DNA of 40,652 nt from positions 1 to 40,652 of the forward strand of contig JAHHHV010000026.1 of NCBI GenBank assembly GCA_019359155.1, written 5' to 3'. The notes beneath the pieces were generated by a model that saw nothing but the letters and a program-made list of their open reading frames with translations, made no database searches and had not been told where the DNA came from. Source of the DNA: Pegethrix bostrychoides GSE-TBD4-15B (GTDB taxonomy: Bacteria; Cyanobacteriota; Cyanobacteriia; Elainellales; Elainellaceae). Numbering within the stretch: the first letter of the stretch is position 1; every line of letters begins with the position of its first letter. Of the stretch, positions 9,001 to 15,591 are shown piece after piece. The translations under genes and the position numbers were made by a program.

Positions 9001-9237
9001 ATGCTCTCGGCCTTTAAGCCTGCTGAAGACGGGACAAACCAGTGGATTTTGCGCGGCTACGAATCTCAGGGCATGGGCACAACGCTCAACTGGCAAAACG
9101 GGCTGGGCACAACGCTGAAGCCAATGTTGAGCCCCAGCGCGACCCGACTGAATTTGCTGGAGCAGGCCAGCACTGAGCAGTCAGGGGCAATCCAGCCCTG
9201 GCAAATCGCCACCTATCGGTTCACGCAGCTCTCGTAG
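6022..9237 (+). CDS. Glycoside hydrolase family 38 alpha-mannosidase
   Basis: A full-length 1071-residue GH38 enzyme that should release alpha-linked mannose from oligosaccharides by a retaining mechanism. Residues 1-240 form the family's N-terminal beta-rich domain. HAHLDMAWLWPVRET at 257-271 supplies the zinc ligands His259 and Asp261 (HxD pattern). GPTWIEPEMNL follows near 330. The predicted nucleophile is Asp372 in PDTFGF. NQFHDILPGTS near 570 carries the further zinc-ligand His. The C-terminal half matches the beta-sandwich domains of the family. There is no signal peptide, so the enzyme is probably cytoplasmic and may act in turnover of internal or imported mannosides. No ribosome-binding site is obvious before the ATG. 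dapL follows after 83 bp but the functions are unrelated. Confidence 0.93.
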   Translation: MTYSAIPSAIQNATVQNSAVNSQISGDIRRLRQLNQQDIQANWRGYQGNLSAAQAATGWQLWGKLTPDGNNQIVWPKGRKVLWLGQRLLVPHNLQGYYLQGLLLRLGLNWWANAAQVYVNGRLVQEGDLFDNNVRLLLSPAVKIGNAIDILLRLESPGHANGALVRAVCLYELASQAVNPTAEPAFVADEVNVLQEFLNAHAPDQLKSVAAALAKLPWSVLSVTDRASFDRGLVKLRDELKPLGAIPKARQMQLVGHAHLDMAWLWPVRETWQVAERTFRSVLSLQQDFPELTFAHTSPALYAWIEQNRPDLFAQIQAKVKAGSWDVSIGPTWIEPEMNLGNGETIARHLLYGQRYLQQKFGKTGTAAWLPDTFGFNWQLPQLLQQGGVEFFVTQKLRWNDTTKFPYALHQWQAPDGTALTSVHSAPIGEGIDPVKMARYSCDWEQNTGLPTALWLPGVGDHGGGPTRDMLELARRWQQSPFFPRLQFSSAEAYLKSLPQTASLPVWDSELYLEFHRGCYINRGDQKQFNRRCEDTLFEAELFASLRTLFTGTAYPKAELEAAWKKVLFNQFHDILPGTSIPEAFVDANRDWQAALDTAWNTRQQAMQGLIAQVNLPPAPHPQARLVAVFNPLSWPRSELVTVSAQQTQDERACFWQIRDLNGQEIASQPHCWREGGKTYCQIFFRAENIPAIGYRCFWLLPRSSGNPVPPVPSSGFALENTRLRVTVDPATGNLSGLFDKLYRRDLLSASSNQLQAFRDQGQYWDAWNIDPKYAQFPLPASQLTQIFYEDKGSLTTRIRVIRKIGQSTFNQLYVLDQGSEILKIETQVDWRERHVLVKAAFNFNINANFASYEIPCGVIQRPTRPQTEAEKAKWEVSALRWADLSDTASNDSYGISILSDYKQGYDAKPAQIRLSLLRGSEWPDPNSDLGQHQFTYALYPHDRNWKAAQTPRRGYEVNQPLRVLTLDPATLRRVGSASLPPVGNFLSLPSNFMLSAFKPAEDGTNQWILRGYESQGMGTTLNWQNGLGTTLKPMLSPSATRLNLLEQASTEQSGAIQPWQIATYRFTQLS

Positions 9238-9320
9238 GCTGTTTGGAATCGGGCTGCGATATCAGCTCAAATTCAGGCATAATCTATAGGCTGTAAGCCC
9301 CTAGCCGACGGAAATCCTCT

Positions 9321-10556
9321 ATGGCAACCATTAACGACAACTACCTGAAACTCAAAGCGGGCTATCTGTTTCCCGAAATTGGCCGCCGCGTTAGCGCCTT
9401 TGCGGCTGAACATCCTGAAGCCAAGCTGATTCGGCTGGGGATTGGTGATGTGACTGAGCCGCTGCCCGCAGCCTGCCGCAGCGCCATGATCAAGGCGGTT
9501 AACGAAATGGGCGACCGCGAGACGTTTCAGGGCTATGGCCCTGAGCAGGGGTTTGGCTGGCTGCGCGAAAAGATTGCGGCGCACGACTTTCAGGCTCGCG
9601 GCTGCGAGATTGATGCCTCCGAGATTTTCATTTCAGACGGCTCCAAGTGCGACTGCGGCAATATTCTCGATATTTTTGGCGACAATAACTCGATTGCGGT
9701 GACGGATCCGGTCTATCCCGTCTATGTGGATACGAACGTCATGGCCGGACATACGGGAGAGGTCAACGAAAAAGGCGAGTATGCAGGGCTAGTCTACCTG
9801 CCGATTAGCGCTGAGAATGATTTCACCGCCGAAATTCCCAGCCAAAAAGTAGACTTAATTTACCTGTGCTTCCCCAACAATCCAACGGGTGCAACTGCCA
9901 CGAAGGAACATCTAAAAGCATGGGTAGACTATGCCAAAGCAAACGGCTCGGTGATTTTCTTTGATGCGGCCTACGAAGCTTATATTCAAGATCCAGCTCT
10001 GCCGCATTCGATCTACGAAATTGAGGGTGCGAGAGATTGTGCGATTGAGTTCCGCTCGTTTTCCAAAAATGCTGGCTTTACGGGCACGCGCTGCGCGTTC
10101 ACGGTGGTTCCCAAGTCGCTAACCGCCAAAGCCAAAGACGGCTCTGATATCCAAATTTGGCAGCTCTGGAATCGTAGACAGGCCACCAAGTTCAACGGTG
10201 TGTCTTATATTGTGCAGCGCGGCGCAGAGGCCGTTTACTCGGAGGCGGGCAAGTCGCAGATCCGGGCGCTGATTGACTTCTACATGGAGAACGCTCGGAT
10301 TATCCGCGAGCAGCTCACCACAGCCGGGATTGCAGTCTATGGCGGTATCAACGCCCCCTATGTCTGGGTGAAAACGCCTCAGGGACTCTCAAGCTGGGAT
10401 TTCTTCGATAAGCTGCTGCATAGCGTCCACGTTGTCGGCACGCCCGGAGCCGGATTTGGCGCAGCGGGCGAAGGCTATTTCCGGATCTCGGCCTTCAACA
10501 GCCGCGAAAACGTGAATGAAGCAATGCGGCGGATCGTCCAAAAGCTGATGGCGTGA
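9321..10556 (+). CDS. dapL: LL-diaminopimelate aminotransferase
   Basis: A 411-residue fold-type I PLP enzyme. It converts tetrahydrodipicolinate directly to LL-diaminopimelate using glutamate, the short lysine/peptidoglycan route used by cyanobacteria, plants and chlamydiae. The N-terminus ([16 protein letters not shown]) is characteristic of the DapL subfamily. CFPNNPTG at 183-190 and DAAYEAYI near 215 bind the cofactor. Lys249 in [12 protein letters not shown] is the Schiff-base lysine. The C-terminal GTPGAGFG and RISAF motifs bind substrate carboxylates. Length matches the family. A weak purine-rich sequence (cggaaatcc) precedes the ATG. A strong hairpin 30 bp after the stop probably ends the transcript. 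Confidence 0.97.
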   Translation: MATINDNYLKLKAGYLFPEIGRRVSAFAAEHPEAKLIRLGIGDVTEPLPAACRSAMIKAVNEMGDRETFQGYGPEQGFGWLREKIAAHDFQARGCEIDASEIFISDGSKCDCGNILDIFGDNNSIAVTDPVYPVYVDTNVMAGHTGEVNEKGEYAGLVYLPISAENDFTAEIPSQKVDLIYLCFPNNPTGATATKEHLKAWVDYAKANGSVIFFDAAYEAYIQDPALPHSIYEIEGARDCAIEFRSFSKNAGFTGTRCAFTVVPKSLTAKAKDGSDIQIWQLWNRRQATKFNGVSYIVQRGAEAVYSEAGKSQIRALIDFYMENARIIREQLTTAGIAVYGGINAPYVWVKTPQGLSSWDFFDKLLHSVHVVGTPGAGFGAAGEGYFRISAFNSRENVNEAMRRIVQKLMA

Positions 10557-10586
10557 GCTGAACCAGATGCGGAGAGACTGCCCCGG

Positions 10587-10631
10587 CTCGCAAAAAACAG
10601 GAGTCTCTGCTGGGACTCCTGTTTTTGCGAG
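10587..10631. terminator. Strong stem-loop terminator after dapL
   Basis: The arms ctcgcaaaaaacaggagt (10587-10604) and actcctgtttttgcgag (10615-10631) pair over 17 bases with one bulged A, around a 10-base loop. The A-run and T-run in the arms are part of the stem. It could work in both directions and separates dapL from tRNA-Gly. Confidence 0.8.
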
Positions 10632-10719
10632 CAGTCATGCTAATACCGCTGTGGCAGTGCCCAATTCTGGCTGATTATGTTAGCCTATGAGATGTACTTT
10701 GAGTTGAGCTTCTCGAAGC

Positions 10720-10790
10720 GCGGGTGTAGTTTAGTGGTAAAACTACTGCCTTCCAAGCAGTTAATAGGGGTTCGATTCCCCTCACCCGCT
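10720..10790 (+). tRNA. tRNA-Gly, anticodon TCC
   Basis: A complete cloverleaf of 71 nt. The acceptor arms gcgggtg and cacccgc pair over 7 bp. The D-stem is gttt/aaac, and the anticodon stem actgc/gcagt encloses the loop cttccaa with anticodon tcc. The T-arm is aggg g/c ccct around ttcgatt. The discriminator base is T and no CCA is encoded, typical of cyanobacteria. A convergent peptidase gene ends 8 bp downstream. Confidence 0.97.
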
Positions 10791-10798
10791 TTCTGAAT

Positions 10799-11653
10799 CT
10801 ACTTCTGGAACAGCCGCCCCCAGCCCGACTGCTCGCTCTCTGGCAGCCAGCGGCGGTTGAGGACGGCTCGCGTATAGACTACGCCATTGCCGTTGTTGAC
10901 GCTGCCCGTATAGCCGCCACCTGCATCCAAAAGGCTGCCAAACGGATCGTGGCAGATGTAGTCTTTGGCGCCAGCTTTGCCAATTACCACAATCATATGG
11001 CCGCCTGTAGGCGAAGCCAAACTGCCGCGATGCAGAATCCCAATCACAATCGGCAAGCCCGCCGCTAAAGAGCGATCGAGATCTTCAAATCCTAAGCTTG
11101 TGCTCCAGGTTGATTTGATTTTCAGCTCAGCCAGCGCTTTGGTTTGAGCCATATGGTCGGTCGTGTCGCCATATTTGCGGACAATTTTGTAATACTCATC
11201 GTCACCCGAAATCTTCGCGCCCAGGAATCGCGCCACCATCGCGCAGCTAGAGGTATTGCAAGTACGCATCGGCTCAAATCTATTATCTACCTGCTGGTAG
11301 TAGGGCACTTTCAGGCGCAGCGTTGTTGGCTTGGGGTCAGCCTTGCTCCAGGCTTGCCAGAGTTTAAAGAAGCCTTCCAGCGTTTTCGGCTGGCTAGAAC
11401 GCTCCAGCCAGCTGAGGGCAGCGTTTTGGTGCGGCAACGCTTTATAGGAGCGGAAGACATTCACGAAATCAATGGCGCTCTGGTCGGTGCTGTCTCGCCA
11501 CATCATCGCAAATTCGGCCTGTTTTTGAGTGCCCGTTGAGTTTTGTAGCCACTGCACCAGCTTGTTTTGCTGCGGATCGTTGCGGTAGCTGTTGGCGACT
11601 GAGATTAAGCTGAGCTGCTGCGTCGAGACTGGAGCAATTGGAGTTGCGACCAC
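10799..11653 (-). CDS. C39-like papain-fold cysteine peptidase
   Basis: The 284-residue protein has an N-terminal helical region (residues 1-105) and a C-terminal peptidase C39-like domain. The predicted catalytic residues are Cys137 (NTSSCAM), His219 (GGHMIVVIG) and Asp236 (CHDPFG), in the order and spacing of the family. VPYYQQVDN, just before the Cys, is the typical first strand. Unlike C39 domains of bacteriocin exporters it is not fused to an ABC transporter, and there is no evident signal peptide. It could therefore act in the cytoplasm or leave by a non-classical route. The start is GTG with an upstream aggggaaa that could be a ribosome-binding site. The substrate is unknown; cell-wall peptide cleavage is one possibility. 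Confidence 0.8.
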   Translation of the reverse strand: MVATPIAPVSTQQLSLISVANSYRNDPQQNKLVQWLQNSTGTQKQAEFAMMWRDSTDQSAIDFVNVFRSYKALPHQNAALSWLERSSQPKTLEGFFKLWQAWSKADPKPTTLRLKVPYYQQVDNRFEPMRTCNTSSCAMVARFLGAKISGDDEYYKIVRKYGDTTDHMAQTKALAELKIKSTWSTSLGFEDLDRSLAAGLPIVIGILHRGSLASPTGGHMIVVIGKAGAKDYICHDPFGSLLDAGGGYTGSVNNGNGVVYTRAVLNRRWLPESEQSGWGRLFQK

Positions 11654-11683
11654 GGCGAGTTTCCCCTAGATTTGAGATTGGCT

Positions 11684-11869
11684 CTAGGATTCCCGCTGCT
11701 CAAGAGCGCCCAACAAATCGTTACAATGGCGAGTTTGCTGAATAGCGGTATGAATTTGCCCCCTAATGCTTCTAGCTGTCGCTTCATCGGTTTCGTTGGC
11801 ATAGCCGCTCTGTAAGAGCATCGCCCGTTCTACTCCTGTTTTAGCAACTTCTAGCAGTTCGCTGATCAT
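11684..11869 (-). CDS. 61-aa protein translationally coupled to hicA; restriction-subunit tail-like
   Basis: A small helical protein whose ATG overlaps the hicA stop codon (ATGA at 11866-11869), so it is probably translated together with the toxin. Residues 4-34 (ELLEVAKTGVERAML, then SGYANETDEA) match the remnant at 12299-12511 closely in both protein and DNA. The sequence resembles C-terminal helical tails of type I restriction specificity subunits, though I hold that loosely. After about residue 36 it diverges from the remnant. It may be a recombination by-product that happens to be open, or a small accessory protein of the toxin-antitoxin operon. No independent evidence of function. Confidence 0.5.
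   Translation of the reverse strand: MISELLEVAKTGVERAMLLQSGYANETDEATARSIRGQIHTAIQQTRHCNDLLGALEQRES
11780..11859. repeat. 80-bp direct repeat, copy 1 (left of hicBA)
   Basis: This copy matches 12374-12453 in 73 of 80 positions by hand count, in the same orientation and without gaps. It lies within the 61-aa ORF. The pair brackets hicA and hicB almost exactly, as expected from a duplication or from insertion of the cassette into a pre-existing gene tail. Confidence 0.9.
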
Positions 11870-12096
11870 TCTAATAAGCTGATCAGATCATCCTTGGTGA
11901 GGCCTGCATCTTTAAGAATTTTCAGGAGTAGTCCTTTGCCAATAGTCTTACGAGCGTGGACTGGAATTGTGACAACGCGATCGTCTTCGTGCTTTAAACG
12001 AACATGGCTCCCTTTCTGTCTCACAATCTCGAAGCCAATCTTTTCAAGCGCGGCGATTAGTTCTTTTCCCGTTGGGCTTGGAAGTTTTGCCATCAC
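11866..12096 (-). CDS. hicA: HicA-family toxin (mRNA interferase)
   Basis: A 75-76 residue HicA/YcfA protein with a double-stranded RNA-binding fold. The family cleaves mRNA when released from HicB. The conserved core is visible: SGKE-like TGKELIAALEKIGFE at the N-terminus, then RQKGSHVRLKH with the catalytic His of the GSH motif, then VVTIPVHARKTIGKGLLLKILKDAGL. The first codon may be GTG at 12096 (4-base overlap with hicB) or ATG at 12093 (TGATG, one-base overlap); the ATG is more conventional. Order is hicB then hicA, with the 61-aa ORF third, all coupled by overlapping codons. Antitoxin-first order suits autoregulation by the complex. Confidence 0.93.
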   Translation of the reverse strand: MMAKLPSPTGKELIAALEKIGFEIVRQKGSHVRLKHEDDRVVTIPVHARKTIGKGLLLKILKDAGLTKDDLISLLE

Positions 12097-12302
12097 ATCA
12101 CCACTTTCTGAATGCCAATAAATTCAGTGGTTGATTCTTCTTCGAGTTCTTCAAGACACATTTCGATGACCTCGCGGATATTCTTCATGAGTTCATCAAT
12201 AGTTTCTCCTTGGCTGTAGCACGCTTTGAGTTGTGGAACTTCACCGACATAGATTCCGTCTTCATCACGCTCGATCACAACATAAAACTCTTTGTTTCTC
12301 AT
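12093..12302 (-). CDS. hicB: HicB-family antitoxin
   Basis: A 69-residue protein with the partial RNase H-like HicB fold. FYVVIERDEDGIYVGEVPQL is the conserved N-terminal sheet, ACYSQGETIDELMKNIREVIEMCLEE the following helix. It neutralises HicA by binding it. It lacks a C-terminal helix-turn-helix or ribbon-helix-helix domain, as do many short HicB proteins, so autoregulation would need another DNA-binding surface. Its ATG overlaps the stop of the upstream restriction-tail remnant (TCATGA around 12299-12304), so no independent 5' leader is visible. The region is more AT-rich than the neighbouring peptidase and argS, in line with lateral acquisition. Confidence 0.92.
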   Translation of the reverse strand: MRNKEFYVVIERDEDGIYVGEVPQLKACYSQGETIDELMKNIREVIEMCLEELEEESTTEFIGIQKVVM

Positions 12303-12511
12303 GACTCTATCCTCGCTTTTGTTAAATTGATGTTCAAACGTTCAAGCTGCTGATCAATCCAAGCTGTTGCTGCCGCTTCGTCGCTTTCGTTGGCATAGCC
12401 GCTCCGTCCGAGCATCGCCCGCTCTACTCCTGTTTTAGCAATTTCTAGCAGTTGTTTGGATTGCTCTCGCTTTTGATGAGAGGCTTCGACTTTGCTTCTG
12501 ATTTTTTGTTG
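12299..12511 (-). pseudogene. Remnant resembling a restriction specificity-subunit tail
   Basis: An open stretch of 70 codons lies between a TAA at 12512-12514 and a TGA at 12299-12301, with no start codon near its beginning. It encodes KVEASHQKREQSKQLLEIA and KTGVERAML, followed by SGYANESDEAAATAWIDQQL. This is a helical tail of the kind I associate with HsdS C-termini. It overlaps the 3' end of the upstream fragment in another frame and runs directly into hicB. The lack of a start and its close match to the 61-aa ORF suggest a broken gene end, duplicated during rearrangement. Confidence 0.55.
12374..12453. repeat. 80-bp direct repeat, copy 2 (right of hicBA)
   Basis: Partner of 11780-11859, with 7 mismatches in 80 bases and no gaps. 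It sits inside the restriction-tail remnant upstream of hicB. The distance between the starts of the copies is 594 bp. Confidence 0.9.
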
Positions 12512-12971
12512 TTAAAATGACCTCGCCTTCTCGGACGTGTTTGGAATTGACAACAGGTAATACCAATTCTCTATGAAGCTGTACAGAATGATCTCCCCGT
12601 CTGGCATGGGCTTCAGCCATATGTTTTCTATGCAGCTTTACATAAAATTGGTGTAGACCTAATTCATACTCGTCTTCATCGTCAAGGTGAGAGGGCGCGA
12701 GGCTAATTTTAGCACCCGTGGCATTACAGTAAGAGCGAATGCGATCGAGGGGATAGCGCAAGCGATCGGTCAATATCTGTAGGTATAGCTGCCGAATCGT
12801 CTCCTCTGGCGTGAGCTTAATTGCCTTCTGCCGCACCAGACAAACCGTATAGGGAACGTCACCGTTTTTGGTCGGCTTCAGGGTAATTGCCTGCTCTAAT
12901 TGCTCAATTTCAGCACTCGTAAACTGTGACAGCTTGTAATCTGAGTCTTTGAGGATATCGGCTAGGTTCAT
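12435..12971 (-). pseudogene. Fragment with HsdR N-terminal-like domain
   Basis: From an ATG at 12971 the frame gives 178 residues. DILKDSDYKLSQF followed by PYTVCLVRQKAIKLTPEE and IRQLYLQILTDRLRYPLDRI looks like the start of the type I restriction R-subunit N-terminal domain (HSDR_N_2), where an arginine-rich strand and a nuclease motif should follow. That nuclease part is absent. Instead the sequence passes into an unrelated stretch (HLDDEDEYELGLHQFYVKLH) and ends in a low-complexity tail that overlaps the tail remnant in another frame. I read it as a truncated or recombined gene, possibly still expressed. It is the most upstream piece of the rearranged segment ending at hicBA. Confidence 0.5.
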
Positions 12972-13001
12972 CAGGCTTCTACAGGCTCTATAGCAAGGCA
13001 C

Positions 13002-13314
13002 AGTTAGTTATAGAGTGTAGCGTTATTGTGGAAACCGACTGATAGGTTTTCTTAATGTTTTGATGGAAATTCCTCAGAGGAGAGGCCGCATCAACCCTTA
13101 CGAAGAGAGTTTGAGCATCATTTCCTTGCCGACACCTGCAAAGCGACTTAATTCCCAGTATTTGGAAGATGGCTGTCAAATACTGCCCCACTAAGGACTA
13201 GCGGCATAATTAAGCCAGCCACTCGCGACTGTATCTCGCAATCAGCCAGAGAACTCGGTAAAATCTCGATAGGCGCTTCCAGACTGATTTTGCTGCTGGA
13301 CGCTTGAAGAACCC
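13002..13314. other. Gap upstream of argS with no recognised gene
   Basis: This 313-bp stretch separates the restriction remnant from argS. I looked for small genes and repeats on both strands and found none that convinces. It should hold the argS promoter; no clear -35/-10 pair stands out. Confidence 0.4.
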
Positions 13315-15063
13315 ATGAACGCGACGCTCGCTCAGCTCAAAGCCTGTTTTGACCAAGCCCTGACCGCTGCATTTGGCCACGAGCTGGCTGGAACCGATCC
13401 GCTGCTGGTGCCTGCGAGCAACCCGAAGTTTGGGGACTATCAATCGAACCTGGCAATGGCTTTAACCAAGCAATTGGGGCAGCCGCCACGCCAGATTGCC
13501 GAGGCGATTGTGCAGGCGCTGCGGGTCGAAGACTTTTGCGAACCGCCGACAATTGCGGGGCCAGGATTCATTAACCTCCGGCTCAAAACGGCCTATCTAG
13601 AGCAGCAGCTTCAGCAGATGCAACCTAGCGAACGGCTGGGCGTGCCCTTGAGCAAGCGGCAGCGGGTTATCGTCGATTTTTCCAGTCCCAATATCGCCAA
13701 AGAAATGCATGTCGGGCATCTGCGCTCAACGATTATTGGTGACTCAATTGCTAGAGTGCTGGAATTTTTGGGGCATGACGTGCTGCGGCTCAACCATTTG
13801 GGCGATTGGGGCACGCAGTTTGGCATGTTGATTACGCACTTAAAGACGGCTTACCCAGAAGCATTGACCACCGCCAATGCCCTAGTGCTGGGCGATCTGA
13901 CGAGCTTTTATAAGCAGGCTAAGCAGCGATTTGACGAAGACGAGACGTTTCGGGAGCAGGCGCGGCTGGAAGTGGTGGCCTTGCAGGCAGGGCAGGAAGA
14001 TACCCTGAAAGCCTGGAATCTGCTGTGCGAACAGTCGTTTATTGCCTTTGCAGAAATCTACCGCCTGCTGGATATTCAAATTACCAACCGGGGCGAATCG
14101 TTTTATAATCCGCTGCTGGCTGGCGTGGTGGAAGACTTGGCAAAGCTGGGGCTACTGGTCGAAGATCAGGGCGCGCAGTGCGTGTTTTTGGAAGGTTTCA
14201 CCAATAAAGAAGGCAATCCGCTACCGCTGATTATCAAAAAAACGGACGGTGGCTATAACTACGCTACAACTGATTTGGCTGCACTGCGGTATCGGATTGA
14301 GCAAGATCAGGTGGAGCGAATTATTTACGTGACTGATATCGGTCAAGGAAATCACTTTACTCAAGTTTGGCAGGTAGCAAGGAGAGCCGGATGGATACCG
14401 GAGAATATTGAGCTGGTGCATGTGCCATTTGGGTTAGTGCAGGGCGAGGACGGCAAGAAGTTTAAGACGCGCTCTGGTGATGTAGTGCGGCTGAGGGAAC
14501 TGCTAGATGAAGCCGTGAACCGCGCCCGTGCTGATTTGGAAGCGCGTCTGCAAGCCGAAGATCGGCAAGAGTCGGAAGAGTTTATCGCCCATGCCTCGCA
14601 GGTCGTGGGCATTAGCGCGGTTAAATATGCAGACTTGAGCCAGAATCGCACCAGCAACTATATTTTCAACTACGACAAAATGCTAGCGCTGCAAGGCAAC
14701 ACGGCACCCTATTTGCTCTATGCCTATGTGCGGGTGCAGGGCATCATCCGCAAGGGCGGCATCGATCTTCAGCAGCTCGATGGCAAAGTGAGCCTGCAAG
14801 ACGAGGCAGAATTGACATTGGCAAAACATCTGCTGCAATTTGACGAAACGCTGAGCGCTCTCGAAGCAGACTTAATGCCCAATCGGCTCTGTCAGTATCT
14901 GTTTGAACTCAGCCAGAAGTTCAATCAGTTTTACGACCGCTGCTCAATTTTGCAAGCCGCCGAACCAGAGCGAAATTCCCGACTGGCGCTGGCTGATCTG
15001 ACGGCTCGCACGATCAAGCAGGGTTTAAATCTGCTGGGAATCCAGGTTTTGGAGCGGATGTAG
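13315..15063 (+). CDS. argS: Arginyl-tRNA synthetase
   Basis: A 582-residue class I synthetase that charges tRNA-Arg. An N-terminal Add-1 domain (residues 1-110) is followed by [17 protein letters not shown], with the HIGH motif as HVGH at 132-135. The catalytic domain includes DWGTQFGML near 164. The KMSK counterpart [12 protein letters not shown] near 385 is the usual modified form in ArgRS. The C-terminal DALR anticodon-binding domain covers about residues 455-582 and ends with LGIQVLERM, as usual. Length is normal. It converges on the small membrane protein gene with 14 bp between them. Confidence 0.98.
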   Translation: MNATLAQLKACFDQALTAAFGHELAGTDPLLVPASNPKFGDYQSNLAMALTKQLGQPPRQIAEAIVQALRVEDFCEPPTIAGPGFINLRLKTAYLEQQLQQMQPSERLGVPLSKRQRVIVDFSSPNIAKEMHVGHLRSTIIGDSIARVLEFLGHDVLRLNHLGDWGTQFGMLITHLKTAYPEALTTANALVLGDLTSFYKQAKQRFDEDETFREQARLEVVALQAGQEDTLKAWNLLCEQSFIAFAEIYRLLDIQITNRGESFYNPLLAGVVEDLAKLGLLVEDQGAQCVFLEGFTNKEGNPLPLIIKKTDGGYNYATTDLAALRYRIEQDQVERIIYVTDIGQGNHFTQVWQVARRAGWIPENIELVHVPFGLVQGEDGKKFKTRSGDVVRLRELLDEAVNRARADLEARLQAEDRQESEEFIAHASQVVGISAVKYADLSQNRTSNYIFNYDKMLALQGNTAPYLLYAYVRVQGIIRKGGIDLQQLDGKVSLQDEAELTLAKHLLQFDETLSALEADLMPNRLCQYLFELSQKFNQFYDRCSILQAAEPERNSRLALADLTARTIKQGLNLLGIQVLERM

Positions 15064-15077
15064 CGCTGGCTTGAAGA

Positions 15078-15317
15078 CTACTTAAAATAGCGGGAGAGAA
15101 ACCTGGGTGCAGTTGGCTTGAGAAACAGCCAGCTCACGAAAAAGAACGTAGCCGTGAAGAGCTGAGTAATATCGAGAGCTGACAGATAACCATCTGCCAG
15201 CGTTGCAATACTGCGGTCGATAATCCCAAATAGCCAAGAAGACACACCAAACAGCCAGATTCCGCCTCGCAGTCTAGATAAGAGCGCGACTCGATCAGAA
15301 GACGGATAGTGATACAT
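15078..15317 (-). CDS. Small two-helix membrane protein of unknown function
   Basis: A 79-residue protein with two predicted membrane segments, around GGIWLFGVSSWLFGII (residues 18-33) and LFTATFFFVSWLFL (about 53-66). The C-terminus is basic. A good ribosome-binding site (aaggagt) sits 7 bases before the ATG, which supports a real gene. No family is recognised. It stands alone, converging on argS and divergent from the Hsp70-like gene across a 274-bp gap. Confidence 0.6.
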   Translation of the reverse strand: MYHYPSSDRVALLSRLRGGIWLFGVSSWLFGIIDRSIATLADGYLSALDITQLFTATFFFVSWLFLKPTAPRFLSRYFK

Positions 15318-15591
15318 GTTGTGACTCCTTGAAGTTTACGAATGGCGAGCTGAGGATGAGCAGCCCTGACACCTCTCGAAACTGATTCTAAGAAATATAA
15401 ATTCTGCTTGACTTTGTCCCAAAGTAGTAGATTTGTCTCAATCGGGCTGTAGTCTACCTCACTTTTTGAGTTTGCCAATCCTGCCAGAAACTTCGCAAAG
15501 CTCACTGATCCTGCAAAGATAGAGAAATAAAATAGAGAAATATCTAAAAATTAAGCGCGACAGTTAGTGAGATAAGTAGTTAGATACGGCT

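Noticed and set aside
12988-13191. 67-codon minus-strand frame upstream of argS
   Set aside because: No ribosome-binding site, no motif and unlikely composition. Treated as chance.
15134-15505. 123-codon minus-strand frame overlapping the small membrane protein gene
   Set aside because: The 79-aa frame has a good ribosome-binding site and two clear membrane helices; the longer one has neither.
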